In this document: positions 1 through 13,386 of the stretch, in pieces
How positions within the stretch are numbered: the stretch's first letter is position 1
Layout of the letters: every line of letters begins with the position of its first letter
Assembly (NCBI RefSeq): GCF_029227915.1
Contig: NC_079880.1
Coordinates: 30,127,501-30,191,500 of the forward strand
DNA: 64,000 bases
Direction: 5' to 3'
Origin: Hydractinia symbiolongicarpus
Taxonomy: Eukaryota; Cnidaria; Hydrozoa; Anthoathecata; Hydractiniidae
Notes under the pieces: model-generated
Seen by the model: the letters and a program-made list of their open reading frames with translations, nothing else
Databases searched by the model: none
Told to the model about the DNA's origin: nothing
Made by a program: the position numbers and the translations under genes

Positions 1-1218
1 TATACAAAGAAAGTACCCAGGGAGTAAACTCATTTCCCGAACGATTTTTTATATTATTTTTTCACCACTAAAACGCATGAGACTTGTAGTTTTCAAGAAT
101 GTTTTCATTTTTGATGAAACGCTGAATAAAAGAAGTTTAATTGCCGGCAAACGAAAACCCGCCATTTCCCGTAAATCCCGGACTCGGCTCGTATAGTCAA
201 AAGTATACAAAGAAAGTACCCAGGGTGTAAACTCATTTCCCGAACGATTTTTAAAATTATTTTTTCACCACTAAAGCCCATGAGACTTGTAGTTTTCAAA
301 AATGTTTTCATTTTTTATGAGACGCTGAATAAAAGAAGTTTAATCGCCGGCAAACAAAAACCCGCGACTTCCCGTAAATCCCGGACTCGGCCCGTATAGT
401 CAAAAGTATACAAAGAAAGTACCCAGGGAGTAAACTCATTTCCCGAACGATTTTTTAAATTATTTTTTCACCACTACAACGCATGAGACTTGTAGTTTTC
501 AGAAATGTTTTCATTTTTGATGAGACGCTTAATGAAAGAGGTTTAATCGCCGGCAAACGAAATCCCGCGATTTCCCGTAAATCCCGGGCTTGGCCCGTAT
601 AGTCGAATGTATACAAAGAAAGTACCCTGTGAGTAAACTCATTTCCCGAACGATTTTTTATATTATTTTTTCACCACTAAAACGCATGAGACTTGTAGTT
701 TTCAAGAATGTTTTCATTTTTGATGAAACGCTGAATAAAAGAAGTTTAATTGCCGGCAAACGAAAACCCGCCATTTCCCGTAAATCCCGGACTCGGCTCG
801 TATAGTCAAAAGTATACAAAGAAAGTACCCAGGGTGTAAACTCATTTCCCGAACGATTTTTTAAATTATTTTTTCACCACTAAAGCCCATGAGACTTGTA
901 GTTTTCAAAAATGTTTTCATTTTTTATGAGACGCTGAATAAAAGAAGTTTAATCGCCGGCAAACAAAAACCCGCGACTTCCAGTAAATCCCGGACTCGGC
1001 CCGTATAGTCAAAAGTATACAAAGAAAGTACCCAGGGAGTAAACTCATTTCCCGAACGATTTTTTAAATTATTTTTTCACCACTACAACGCATGAGACTT
1101 GTAGTTTTCAGAAATGTTTTCATTTTTGATGAGACGCTTAATGAAAGAGGTTTAATCGCCGGCAAACGAAATCCCGCGATTTCCCGTAAATCCCGGGCTT
1201 GGCCCGTATAGTCGAATG
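1..1218 (+). repeat. trimeric higher-order repeat, 2 copies of 609 bp
   Basis: Monomers at 1, 204 and 407 match those at 610, 813 and 1016 in order. Each first monomer has the TTTTATATTATT variant and GAAACGCTGAAT. Each second has GCCCATGAG with TTTTTTATGAG. Each third has CTACAACGC, TCAGAAATG and GCTTAATGAAAGAGG. Differences between copies are few: CCCAGGGAG against CCCTGTGAG at the start of the first monomer, and isolated substitutions. The trimer probably continues to the left of the window. Confidence 0.85.
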
Positions 1219-2325
1219 TATACAAAGAAAGTACCCTGTGAGTAAACTCATTTCCAGAACGATTTTTTAAATTATTATTTCACCACTAAAGCCCATGAGA
1301 CTTGTAGTTTTTAAAAATGTTTTCATTTTTAATGAGACGCTGAATTAAAAAAGTTTAATCGCCGGCAAACGAAAACCCGCAACTTCCTGTAAACCCCGGA
1401 CTCGGTCCGTGTAGTCAAAAGTATACAAAGAAAGTACCCAGGGAGTAAACTCATTTCCCAAACGATTTTTTAAATTCTTTTTTCACCACTAAAACGCGTG
1501 AGACTTGTAGTTTTCAGAAATGTTTTAATTTTTGATGAGACGCTTAATGAAGGTGGTTTAATCGCCGGCAAGCGAAAACCTGCGATTTCCCGTAAATCCC
1601 GGGCTTGGCCCGTATAGTCGAAAGTATACAAAGAAAGTACCCTGTGAGTAAACTCATTTCCAAAACGATTTTTTAAATTATCTTTTCACCACTAAAACAC
1701 ATGAGACTTGTAGTTTTCAAAAATGTTTTCATTTCTGATGATACACTGAATAAAAAAATCTTAATCGCCGGCAAACGAAATCCCGCCATTTCCCGTAAAT
1801 CCCGGGCTTGGCCCGTATAGTCAAAAGTATACAAAGAAAGTACCCTGTGAGTTAACTCATTTCCAGAACAATTTTTTAAATCATTTTTTCACCACTAAAA
1901 CGCATAAGACTTGTAGTTTTCAAAAATGTTTTCATTTTTAATGAGACGCTGAATAAAAGCAGTTTAATCGCCGGCAAACGAAAACCCGCGATTTCCCGTA
2001 AATCCCGGGCTTGGACCGTATAGTCTAAAGTATACAAAGAAAGTACCCAGGGAGTAAACTCTTTTCCCGAACGATTTTTTAAATTATTTTTTCATCACTA
2101 AAACGCATAAGACTTGTAGTTTTCAAAATTGTTTTCATTTTTGATGAGACGCTGAATAAAAGAAGTTTAAACGCCGGCAAACGAAAACCCGCCATTTCAT
2201 GTAAATCCCGGGCTTGGCCCGTATTGTCAAAGGTATACAAAGAAAGTACCAAGGGAGTAAACTCATTTCCCGAACGATTTTTTATATTATTTTTTCACCA
2301 CTAAAACGCATGAGACTTGTAGTTT

Positions 2326-2347
2326 TCAAAAATGTTTTCATTTTTGA
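2326..2347. other. perfect 9-bp dyad with TTTT loop inside the monomer
   Basis: The left arm is TCAAAAATG (2326-2334), the loop is TTTT (2335-2338) and the right arm is CATTTTTGA (2339-2347), a perfect inverted repeat. The same element is present in very many monomers in both orientations. Subtypes carry one-sided changes (TCAGAAATG, TCAAGAATG, TCAAAATTG). The family at 6.1-9.0 kb has TTAAAAATG with CATTTTTAA, where both arms changed and the pairing is kept. Function is unknown; it could be a hairpin or a dimeric protein site. Confidence 0.85.
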
Positions 2348-2639
2348 TGAGACGCTGAATAAAAGAAGTTTAATTGCCGGCAAACGAAAACCCGCCATTT
2401 CCCGTAAATCCCGGACTCGGCTCGTATAGTCAAAAGTATACAAAGAAAGTACCCAGGGTGTAAACTCATTGCCCGAACGATTTTTTAAATTATTTTTTCA
2501 CCACTAAAGCCAATGAGACTTGTAGTTTTCAAAAATGTTTTCATTTTTTATGAGACGCTGAATAAAAGAAGTTTAATCGCCGGCAAACGAAAACCCGCGA
2601 CTTCCCGTAAATCCCGGACTCGGCCTGTATAGTCAAAAG

Positions 2640-2842
2640 TATACAAAGAAAGTACCCAGGGAGTAAACTCATTTCCCGAACGATTTTTTAAATTATTTTT
2701 TCACCACTAAAACGCATGAGACTTGTAGTTTTCAGAAATGTTTTCATTTTTGATGAGACGCTTAATGAAAGTGGTTTAATCGCCGGCAAACGAAAACCCG
2801 CGATTTCCCGTAAATCCCGGGCTTGGCCCGTATAGTCGAATG
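2640..2842 (+). repeat. reference monomer (203 bp)
   Basis: This copy is a convenient reference for the unit. In order it has: a TATAC start with AAAGAAAGTACCC; a GAGTAAACTCATTTCC block; an A/T-tract block with runs of six or seven T and TTTCACCAC; the segment GCATGAGACTTGTAGTTTTC; a dyad around ATGTTTTCAT; GATGAGACGC; GTTTAATCGCCGGCAAACG; and a GC-rich end with CCCGCGATTTCCCG, CCCGGG, GGCTTGGCCCG and GTATAG. The AT-rich and GC-rich parts are well separated. The unit is close to the length of one nucleosome plus linker, a common satellite size. The blocks AAAGAAAGTACCC and GCCGGCAAACG vary least between copies by eye; the strongest variation lies in TCCMRAACG, the A/T tract and the dyad. Confidence 0.9.
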
Positions 2843-5800
2843 TATACAAAGAAAGTACCCTGTGAGTAAACTCATTTCCAAAACGATTTTTTAAATTATC
2901 TTTTCACCACTAAAACGCATGAGACTTGTAGTTTTCAAAAATGTTTTCATTTCTGATGATACACTGAATAAAAAAAGTTTAATCGCCGACAAACGAAAAC
3001 CCGCGATTTCCCGTAAATCCGGGCTTGGACCGTATAGTCTAAAGTATACAAAGAAAGTACCCAGGGAGTAAACTCATTTCCAAAACGATTTTTTAAATTA
3101 TCTTTTCACCACTAAAACGCATGAGACTTGCAGTTTTCAAAAATGTTTTCATTTTTGATGAGACGCTGAATAAAGGAAGTTTAATCGCCGGCAAACGAAA
3201 ACCCGCAATTTACCGTAAATCCCTGGCTAGGCCCGTATAGTCAAAAGTATACAAAGAAAGTACCCAGGGAGTAAACTAATTTCCCAAACGATTTTTTAAA
3301 TTATTATTTCACAACTACAGCCCATGAGACTTGTAGTTTTTAAAAATGTTTTCATTTTTGATGAGACGCTGAATAAAAGAAGTTTAATCGCCGGCAAACG
3401 AAAACCCGCGACTTCCCGTAAATCCCGGACTCGGCCCGTATAGTCAAAAGTATACAAAGAAAGTACCCAGGGAGTAAACGCATTTCCCGAACGATTTTTT
3501 AAATTATTTTTTCACCACTACAACGCATGAGACTTGTAGTTTTCAGAAATGTTTTCATTTTTGATGAGACGCTTAATGAAAGAGGTTTAATCGCCGGCAA
3601 ACGAAATCCCGCGATTTCCCGTAAATCCCGGGCTTGGCCCGTATAGTCGAATGTATACAAAGAAAGTACCCTGTGAGTAAACTCATTTCCAGAACGATTT
3701 TTTAAATTATTTTTTCACCACTAAAACGCATAAGACTTGTAGTTTTCAAAAATGTTTTCATTTTTGATGAGACGCTGAATAAAAGAAGTTTAATCGCCGG
3801 CAAACGAAAACCCGCGACTTCCCGTAAATCCCGGACTCGGCCCGTATAGTCAAAAGTATACAAAGAAAGTACCCAGGGTGTAAACTCATTTCCCGAACGA
3901 TTTTTTAAATTATTATTTCACCACTAAAACGCATGAGACTTGTAGTTTTCAAGAATGTTTTCATTTTTGATGAGACGCTGAATAAAAGAAGTTTAATTGC
4001 CGGCAAACGAAAACCCGCCATTTCCCGTAAATCCCGGACTCGGCTCGTATAGTCAAAAGTATACAAAGAAAGTACCCAGGGTGTAAACTCATTTCCCGAA
4101 CGATTTTTCAAATTATTTTTTCACCACTAAAGCCCATGAGACTTGTAGTTTTCAAAAATGTTTTCATTTTTTATGAGACGCTGAATAGAAGAAGTTTAAT
4201 CGCCGGCAAACGAAAACCCGCGACTTCCCGTAAATCCCGGGCTTGGACCGTATAGTCTAAAGTATACAAAGAAAGTACCCAGGGAGTAAACTCTTTTCCC
4301 GAACGATTTTTTAAATTATTTTTTCATCACTAAAACGCATAAGACTTGTAGTTTTCAAAATTGTTTTCATTTTTGATGAGACGCTGAATAAAAGAAGTTT
4401 AAACGCCGGCAAACGAAAACCCGCCATTTCATGTAAATCCCGGGCTTGGCCCGTATTGTCAAAGGTATACAAAGAAAGTACCAAGGGAGTAAACTCATTT
4501 CCCGAACGATTTTTTATATTATTTTTTCACCACTAAAACGCATGAGACTTGTAGTTTTCAAAAATGTTTTCATTTTTGATGAGACGCTGAATAAAAGAAG
4601 TTTAATTGCCGGCAAACGAAAACCCGCCATTTCCCGTAAATCCCGGACTCGGCTCGTATAGTCAAAAGTATACAAAGAAAGTACCCAGGGTGTAAACTCA
4701 TTGCCCGAACGATTTTTTAAATTATTTTTTCACCACTAAAGCCAATGAGACTTGTAGTTTTCAAAAATGTTTTCATTTTTTATTAGACGCTGAATAAAAG
4801 AAGTTTAATCGCCGGCAAACGAAAACCCGCGACTTCCCGTAAATCCCGGACTCGGCCTGTATAGTCAAAAGTATACAAAGAAAGTACCCAGGGAGTAAAC
4901 TCATTTCCCGAACGATTTTTTAAATTATTTTTTCACCACTAAAACGCATGAGACTTGTAGTTTTCAGAAATGTTTTCATTTTTGATGAGACGCTTAATGA
5001 AAGTGGTTTAATCGCCGGCAAACGAAAACCCGCGATTTCCCGTAAATCCCGGGCTTGGCCCGTATAGTCGAATGTATACAAAGAAAGTACCCTGTGAGTA
5101 AACTCATTTCCAAAACGATTTTTTAAATTATCTTTTCACCACTAAAACGCATGAGACTTGTAGTTTTCAAAAATGTTTTCATTTCTGATGATACACTGAA
5201 TAAAAAAAGTTTAATCGCCGACAAACGAAAACCCGCGATTTCCCGTAAATCCGGGCTTGGACCGTATAGTCTAAAGTATACAAAGAAAGTACCCAGGGAG
5301 TAAACTCATTTCCAAAACGATTTTTTAAATTATCTTTTCACCACTAAAACGCATGAGACTTGCAGTTTTCAAAAATGTTTTCATTTTTGATGAGACGCTG
5401 AATAAAGGAAGTTTAATCGCCGGCAAACGAAAACCCGCGATTTACCGTAAATCCCTGGCTAGGCCCGTATAGTCAAAAGTATACAAAGAAAGTACCCAGG
5501 AAGTAAACTCATTTCCCAACCGATTTTTTAAATTATTATTTCACAACTACAGCCCATGAGACTTGTAGTTTTTAAAAATGTTTTCATTTTTGATGAGACG
5601 CTGAATAAAAGAAGTTTAATCGCCGGCAAACGAAAACCCGCGACTTCCCGTAAATCCCGGACTCGGCCCGTATAGTCAAAAGTATACAAAGAAAGTACCC
5701 AGGGAGTAAACTCATTTCCCGAACGATTTTTTAAATTATTTTTTCACCACTACAACGCATGAGACTTGTAGTTTTCAGAAATGTTTTCATTTTTGATGAG

Positions 5801-6159
5801 ACGCTTAATGAAAGAGGTTTAATCGCCGGCAAACGAAATCCCGCGATTTCCCGTAAATCCCGGGCTTGGCCCGTATAGTCGAATGTATACAAAGAAAGTA
5901 CCCTGTGAGTAAACTCATTTCCAGAACGATTTTTTAAATTATTTTTTCACCACTAAAACGCATAAGACTTGTAGTTTTCAAAAATGTTTTCATTTTTGAT
6001 GAGACGCTGAATAAAAGAAGTTTAATCGCCGGCAAACGAAAACCCGCGACTTCCCGTAAATCCCGGACTCGGCCCGTATAGTCAAAAGTATACAAAGAAA
6101 GTACCCAGGGTGTAAACTCATTTCCCGAACGATTTTTTAAATTATTATTTCACCACTAA

Positions 6160-9100
6160 AGCCCATGAGACTTGTAGTTTTTAAAAATGTTTTCATTTTT
6201 AATGAGACGCTGAATTAAAAAAGTTTAATCGCCGGCAAACGAAAACCCGCGACTTCCTGTAAACCCCGGACTCGGTCCGTGTAGTCAAAAGTATACAAAG
6301 AAAGTACCCAGGGAGTAAACTCATTTCCCAAACGATTTTTTAAATTCTTTTTTCACCACTAAAACGCGTGAGACTTGTAGTTTTCAGAAATGTTTTCATT
6401 TTTAATGAGACGCTTAATGAAGGTGGTTTAATCGCCGGCAAGCGAAAACCCGCGATTTCCCGTAAATCCCGGGCTTGGCCCGTATAGTCGAATGTATACA
6501 AAGAAAGTACCCTGTGAGTAAACTCATTTCCAAAACGATTTTTTAAATTATCTTTTCACTACTAAAACGCATGAGACTTGTAGTTTTCAAAAATGTTTTC
6601 ATTTTTGATGAGACACTGAATAAAAGAAGTTTAATTGCTGGCAAACGAAAACCCGCCATTTCATGTAAATCCCGGGCTTGGCCCGTATTGTCAAAGGTAT
6701 ACAAAGAAAGTACCCAGGGAGTAAACTCATTTCCCGAATGATTTTTTATATTATTTTTTCACCACTAAAACGCATGAGACTTGTAGTTTTCAAGAATGTT
6801 TTCATTTTTGATGAGACGCTGAATAAAAGAAGTTTAATTGCCGGCAAACGAAAACCCGCCATTTCCCGTAAATCCCGGACTCGGCTCGTATAGTCAAAAG
6901 TATACAAAGAAAGTACCCAGGGTGTAAACTCATTTCCCGAACGATTTTTCAAATTATTTTTTCACCACTAAAGCCCATGAGACTTGTAGTTTTCAAAAAT
7001 GTTTTCATTTTTTATGAGACGCTGAATAGAAGAAGTTTAATCGCCGGCAAACGAAAACCCGCGACTTCCCGTAAATCCCGGACTCGGCCCGTATAGTCAA
7101 AAGTATACAAAGAAAGTACCCAGGGAGTAAACTCATTTCCCGAACGATTTTTTAAATTATTTTTTCACCACTAAAACGCATGAGACTTGTAGTTTTCAGA
7201 AATGTTTTCATTTTTGATGAGACGCTGAATAAAAGAAGTTTAATCGCCGGCAAACGAAATCCCGCGATTTCCCGTAAATCCCGGGCTTGGCCCGTATAGT
7301 CGAATGTATACAAAGAAAGTACCCTGTGAGTAAACTCATTTCCAGAACGATTTTTTAAATTATTTTTTCACCACTAAAACGCATAAGACTTGTAGTTTTC
7401 AAAAATGTTTTCATTTTTGATGAGACGCTGAATAAAAGAAGTTTAATCGCCGGCAAACGAAAACCCGCGACTTCCCGTAAATCCCGGACTCGGCCCGTAT
7501 AGTCAAAAGTATACAAAGAAAGTACCCAGGGTGTAAACTCATTTCCCGAACGATTTTTTAAATTATTATTTCACCACTAAAGTCCATGAGACTTGTAGTT
7601 TTTAAAAATGTTTTCATTTTTAATGAGACGCTGAATTAAAAAAGTTTAATCGCCGGCAAACGAAAACCCGCGACTTCCTGTAAACCTCGGACTCGGTCCG
7701 TGTAGTCAAAAGTATACAAAGAAAGTACCCAGGGAGTAAACTCATTTCCCAAACGATTTTTTAAATTCTTTTTTCACCACTAAAACGCGTGAGACTTGTA
7801 GTTTTCAGAAATGTTTTCATTTTAATGAGACGCTTAATGAAGGTGGTTTAATCGCCGTCAAGCGAAAACCCGCGATTTCCCGTAAATCCCGGGCTTGGCC
7901 CGTATAGTCGAATGTATACAAAGAAAGTACCCTGTGAGTAAACTCATTTCCAAAACGATTTTTTAAAGTATCTTTTCACTACTAAAACGCATGAGACTTG
8001 TAGTTTTCAAAAATGTTTTCATTTTTGATGAGACACTGAATAAAAGAAGTTTAATTGCTGGCAAACGAAAACCCGCCATTTCATGTAAATCCCGGGCTTG
8101 GCCCGTATTGTCAAAGGTATACAAAGAAAGTACCCAGGGAGTAAACTCATTTCCCGAATGATTTTTTATATTATTTTTTCACCACTAAAACGCATGAGAC
8201 TTGTAGTTTTCAAGAATGTTTTCATTTTTGATGAAACGCTGAATAAAAGAAGTTTAATTGCCGGCAAACGAAAACCCGCCATTTCCCGTAAATCCCGGAC
8301 TCGGCTCGTATAGTCAAAAGTATACAAAGAAAGTACCCAGGGTGTAAACTCATTTCCCGAACGATTTTTTAAATTATTTTTTCACCACTAAAGCCCATGA
8401 GACTTGTAGTTTTCAAAAATGTTTTCATTTTTTATGAGACGCTGAATAGAAGAAGTTTAATCGCCGGCAAACGAAAACCCGCGACTTCCCGTAAATCCCG
8501 GACTCGGCCCGTATAGTCAAAAGTATACAAAGAAAGTACCCAGGGAGTAAACTCATTTCCCGAACGATTTTTTAAATTATTTTTTCACCACTAAAACGCA
8601 TGAGACTTGTAGTTTTCAGAAATGTTTTCATTTTTGATGAGACGCTGAATAAAAGAAGTTTAATCGCCGGCAAACGAAATCCCGCGATTTCCCGTAAATC
8701 CCGGGCTTGGCCCGTATAGTCGAATGTATACAAAGAAAGTACCCTGTGAGTAAACTCATTTCCAGAACGATTTTTTAAATTATTTTTTCACCACTAAAAC
8801 GCATAAGACTTGTAGTTTTCAAAAATGTTTTCATTTTTGATGAGACGCTGAATAAAAGAAGTTTAATCGCCGGCAAACGAAAACCCGCGACTTCCCGTAA
8901 ATCCCGGACTCGGCCCGTATAGTCAAAAGTATACAAAGAAAGTACCCAGGGTGTAAACTCATTTCCCGAACGATTTTTTAAATTATTATTTCACCACTAA
9001 AGCCCATGAGACTTGTAGTTTTTAAAAATGTTTTCATTTTTAATGAGACGCTGAATTAAAAAAGTTTAATCGCCGGCAAACGAAAACCCGCGACTTCCTG

Positions 9101-9806
9101 TAAACCCCAGACTCGGTCCGTGTAGTCAAAAGTATACAAAGAAAGTACCCAGGGAGTAAACTCATTTCCCAAACGATTTTTTAAATTCTTTTTTCACCAC
9201 TAAAACGCGTGAGACTTGTGGTTTTCAGAAATGTTTTCATTTTTGATGAGACGCTTAATGAAGGTGGTTTAATCGCCGGCAAGCGAAAACCCGCGATTTC
9301 CCGTAAATCCCGGGCTTGGCCCGTATAGTCGAATGTATACAAAGAAAGTACCCTGTGAGTAAACTCATTTCCAAAACGATTTTTTAAATTATCTTTTCAC
9401 TACTAAAACGCATGAGACTTGTAGTTTTCAAAAATGTTTTCATTTTTGATGAGACACTGAATAAAAGAAGTTTAATTGCTGGCAAACGAAAACCCGCCAT
9501 TTCATGTAAATCCCGGGCTTGGCCCGTATTGTCAAAGGTATACAAAGAAAGTACCCAGGGAGTAAACTCATTTCCCGAACGATTTTTTATATTATTTTTT
9601 CACCACTAAAACGCATGAGACTTGTAGTTTTCAAGAATGTTTTCATTTTTGATGAGACGCTGAATAAAAGAAGTTTAATTGCCGGCAAACGAAAACCCGC
9701 CATTTCCCGTAAATCCCGGACTCGGCTCGTATAGTCAAAAGTATACAAAGAAAGTACCCAGGGTGTAAACTCATTTCCCGAACGATTTTTTAAATTATTT
9801 TTTCAC
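6160..9806 (+). repeat. 7-mer higher-order repeat (1420/1421 bp), ~2.5 copies
   Basis: Anchors 6089, 7510 and 8930 start equivalent monomers. Each is followed by GTGTAAACTC, then TTTTTAAAAATG with TTTTTAATGAG and GAATTAAAAAAG, then a monomer introduced by ACTCGGTCCGTGTAGTC. The CCCGAATGATTTTTTAT variant is shared at 6735 and 8155 and is absent from the third copy at 9577. The second copy is 1 bp shorter because of a T deletion near 7820. The third copy is cut off near 9806, where the next monomer switches subtype (AAAACGCATGAG with TTGTTGTTTTCAG). Confidence 0.87.
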
Positions 9807-11680
9807 CACTAAAACGCATGAGACTTGTTGTTTTCAGAAATGTTTTCATTTTTGATGAGACGCTTAATGAAAGTGGTTTAATCGCCGGCAAACGAAAACC
9901 TGCGATTTCCCGTAAATCCCGGGCTTGGCCCGTATAGTCGAATGTATACAAAGAAAGTACCCTGTGAGTAAACTCATTTCCAAAACGATTTTTTAAATTA
10001 TCTTTTCACCACTAAAACGCATGAGACTTGTAGTTTTCAAAAATGTTTTCATTTCTGATGATACACTGAATAAAAAAAGTTTAATCGCCGCCAAACGAAA
10101 TCCCGCCATTTCCCGTAAATCCCGGGCTTGGCCCGTATAGTCAAAAGTATACAAAGAAAGTAACCTGTGAGTTAACTCATTTCCAGAACGATTTTTTAAA
10201 TCATTTTTTCACCACTAAAACGCATAAGACTTGTAGTTTTCAAAAATGTTTTCATTTTTAATGAGACGCTGAATAAAAGAAGTTTAATCGCCGGCAAACG
10301 AAAACCCGCGATTTCCCGTAAATCCCGGGCTTGGACCGTATAGTCTAAAGTATACAAAGAAAGTACCCAGGGAGTAAACTCTTTTCCTGAACGATTTTTT
10401 AAATTATTTTTTCATCACTAAAACGCATAAGACTTGTAGTTTTCAAAATTGTTTTCATTTTTGATGAGACGCTGAATAAAAGAAGTTTAAACGCCGGCAA
10501 ACGAAAACCCGCCATTTCATGTAAATCCCGGGCTTGGCCCGTATTGTCAAAGGTATACAAAGAAAGTACCCAGGGAGTAAACTCATTTCCCGAACGATTT
10601 TTTATATTATTTTTTCACCATTAAAACGCATGAGACTTGTAGTTTTCAAAAATGTTTTCATTTTTGATGAGACGCTGAATAAAAGAAGTTTAATTGCCGG
10701 CAAACGAAAACCCGCCATTTCCCGTAAATCCCGGACTCGGCTCGTATAGTCAAAAATATACAAAGAAAGTACCCAGGGTGTAAACTCATTTCCCGAACGA
10801 TTTTTTAAATTATTTTTTCACCACTAAAGCCCATAAGACTTGTAGTTTTCAAAAATGTTTTCATTTTTTATGAGACGCTGAATAAAAGAAGTTTAATCGC
10901 CGGCAAACGAAAACCCGCGACTTCCCGTAAATCCCGGACTCGGCCCGTATAGTCAAAAGTATACAAAGAAAGTACCCAGGGAGTAAACTCATTTCCCGAA
11001 CGATTTTTTAAATTATTTTTTCACCACTAAAACGCATGAGACTTTTAGTTTTCAGAAATGTTTTCATTTTTGATGAGACGCTTAATGAAAGTGGTATAAT
11101 CGCCGGCAAACGAAAACCCGCGATTTCCCGTAAATCCCGGGCTTGGCCCGTATAGTCGAATGTAAACAAAGAAAGTACCCTGTGAGTAAACTCATTTCCA
11201 AAACGATTTTTTAAATTATCTTTTCACCACTAAAACGCATGAGACTTGTAGTTTTCAAAAATGTTTTCATTTCTGATGATACACTGAATAAAAAAAGTTT
11301 AATCGCCGGCAAACGAAATCCCGCCATTTCCCGTAAATCCCGGGCTTGGCCCGTATAGTCAAAAGTATACAAAGAAAGTACCCTGTGAGTTAACTCATTT
11401 CTAGAACAATTTTTTAAATCATTTTTTCACCACTAAAAAGCATAAGACTTGTAGTTTTCAAAAATGTTTTCATTTTTAATGAGACGCTGAATAAAAGAAG
11501 TTTAATCGCCGGCAAACGAAAACCCGCGATTTCCCGTAAATCCCGGGCTTGGACCGTATAGTCTAAAGTATACAAAGAAAGTACCCAGGGAGTAAACTCT
11601 TTTCCCGAACGATTTTTTAAATTATTTTTTCATCACTAAAACGCATAAGACTTGTAGTTTTCAAAATTGTTTTCATTTTT

Positions 11681-11694
11681 GATGAGAAAAGAAG
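11681..11694 (+). other. 9-bp deletion in monomer (first copy)
   Basis: GATGAGAAAAGAAG replaces the usual GATGAGACGCTGAATAAAAG layout, so nine bases are missing and the anchor spacing drops to 194 bp. The identical deletion sits at 13904-13917, which marks the two surrounding segments as descendants of one block. Confidence 0.9.
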
Positions 11695-12168
11695 TTTAAA
11701 CGCCGGCAAACGAAAACCCGCGATTTCCCGTAAATCCCGGGCTTGGCCCGTATAGTCAAAAGTATACAAAGAAAGTACCCAGGGAGTAAACTCATTTCTA
11801 GAACGATTTTTTAAATTATTTTTTCATCACTAAAGCCCATGAGACTTGTAGTTTTTAAAAATGTTTTCATTTTTGATGAGACGCTGAATAAAAGAAGTTG
11901 AATCGCCGGCAAACGAAAACCCGCGATTTCCCGTAAATCCCGGGCTTGGACCGTATAGTCTAAAGTATACAAAGAAAGTACCCAGGGTGTAAACTCATTG
12001 CCCGAACGATTTTTTAAATTATTTTTTCACCACTAAAGCCCATGAGACTTGTAGTTTTTAAAAATGTTTTCATTTTTTATGAGACGCTGAATAAAAGAAG
12101 TTTAATCGCCGGCAAACGAAAACCCGCGACTTCCCGTAAATCCCGGACTCGGCCTGTATAGTCAAAAG

Positions 12169-13386
12169 TATACAAAGAAAGTACCCAGGGAGTAAACTCA
12201 TTTCCCGAACGATTTTTTAAATTATTTTTTCACCACTAAAACGCATGAGACTTGTAGTTTTCAGAAATGTTTTCATTTTTGATGAGACGCTTAATGAAAG
12301 AGGTTTAATCGCCGGCAAACGAAATCCCGCGATTTCCCGTAAATCCCGGGCTTGGCCCGTATAGTCGAATGTATACAAAGAAAGTACCCTGTGAGTAAAC
12401 TCATTTCCAGAACGATTTTTTAAATTATTTTTTCACCACTAAAACGCATAAGACTTGTAGTTTTCAAAAATGTTTTCATTTTTGATGAGACGCTGAATAA
12501 AAGAAGTTTAATCGTTGGCAAACGAAAACCCGCGATTTACCGTAAATCCCTGGCTAGGCCCGTATAGTCAAAAGTATACAAAGAAAGTACCCAGGGAGTA
12601 AACTCATTTCCCAAACGATTTTTTAAATCATTTTTTCACCACTAAAACGCATAAGACTTGTAGTTTTTAAAAATGTTTTCATTTTTGATGAGACGCTGAA
12701 TAAAAGAAGTTTAATCGCCGGCAAACGAAAACCCGCGACTTCCCGTAAATCCCGGACTCGGCCCCTATAGTCAAAAGTATACAAAGAAAGAACCCAGGGA
12801 GTAAACTCATTTCCCGAACGATTTTTTAAATTATTTTTTCACCACTACAACGCATGAGACTTGTAGTTTTCAGAAATATTTTCATTTTTGATGAGACGCT
12901 TAATGAAAGAGGTTTAATCGCCGGCAAACGAAATCCCGCGATTTCCCGTAAATCCCGGGCTTGGCCCGTATAGTCGAATGTATACAAAGAAAGTACCCTG
13001 TGAGTAAACTCATTTCCGGAACGATTTTTTAAATTATTTTTTCACCACTAAAACGCATAAGACTTGTAGTTTTCAAAAATGTTTTCATTTTTGATGAGAC
13101 GCTGAATAAAAGAAGTTTAATCGTTGGCAAACGAAAACCCGCGACTTCCCGTAAATCCCGGACTCGGCCCGTATAGTCAAAAGTATACAAAGAAAGTACC
13201 CAGGGTGTAAACTCATTTCCCGAACGATTTTTTAAATTATTTTTTCACCACTAAGCCCATAAGACTTGTAGTTTTCAAAAATGTTTTCATTTTTGATGAG
13301 ACGCTGAATAAAAGAAGTTTAATCGCCGGCAAACGAAAACCCGCGACTTCCCGTAAATCCCGGACTCGGCCCGTATAGTCAAAAGT
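12169..13386 (+). repeat. trimer duplication (609 bp) within F1
   Basis: Monomers at 12169 and 12372 match those at 12778 and 12981, 609 bp later. The marker is ATCGTTGGCAAACG (GCCGG changed to GTTGG) at 12511 and 13120. Both trimers carry GCTTAATGAAAGAGG followed by CGAAATCCCGCG, then a CCCTGTGAG monomer with GCATAAGAC. The third monomers (12575 and 13184) are less alike. Confidence 0.75.

Larger units (their letters stand above)
1998..6159 (+). repeat. duplicated ~9.5-monomer block at 2232-bp (11-mer) spacing
   Basis: Positions about 1998-3927 recur at about 4230-6159, offset by 2232 bp (11 x 203 minus 1). Shared private variants prove the pairing: GTCAAAGGTATACAAAG with GTACCAAGGG at 2226 and 4458, a one-base deletion making AAATCCGGGC near 3017 and 5249, and CCCTGGCTAGGCC near 3222 and 5454. 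Similarity ends abruptly near 3927/6159, inside the CCACTAAA block. The intervening 3928-4229 instead matches about 6769-7070, including the GAATAGAAGAAG variant. The segment therefore looks like a mosaic of two duplications and not a clean tandem pair. Confidence 0.85.

Noticed and set aside
590-805. 71-codon basic open frame (starts MARIV) on the strand of forward monomers, as a small DNA-binding protein
   Set aside because: The basic composition follows from AAA/CGA-rich repeat sequence. Length and start simply follow stop positions in the monomer, and variants scatter across codon positions by eye.
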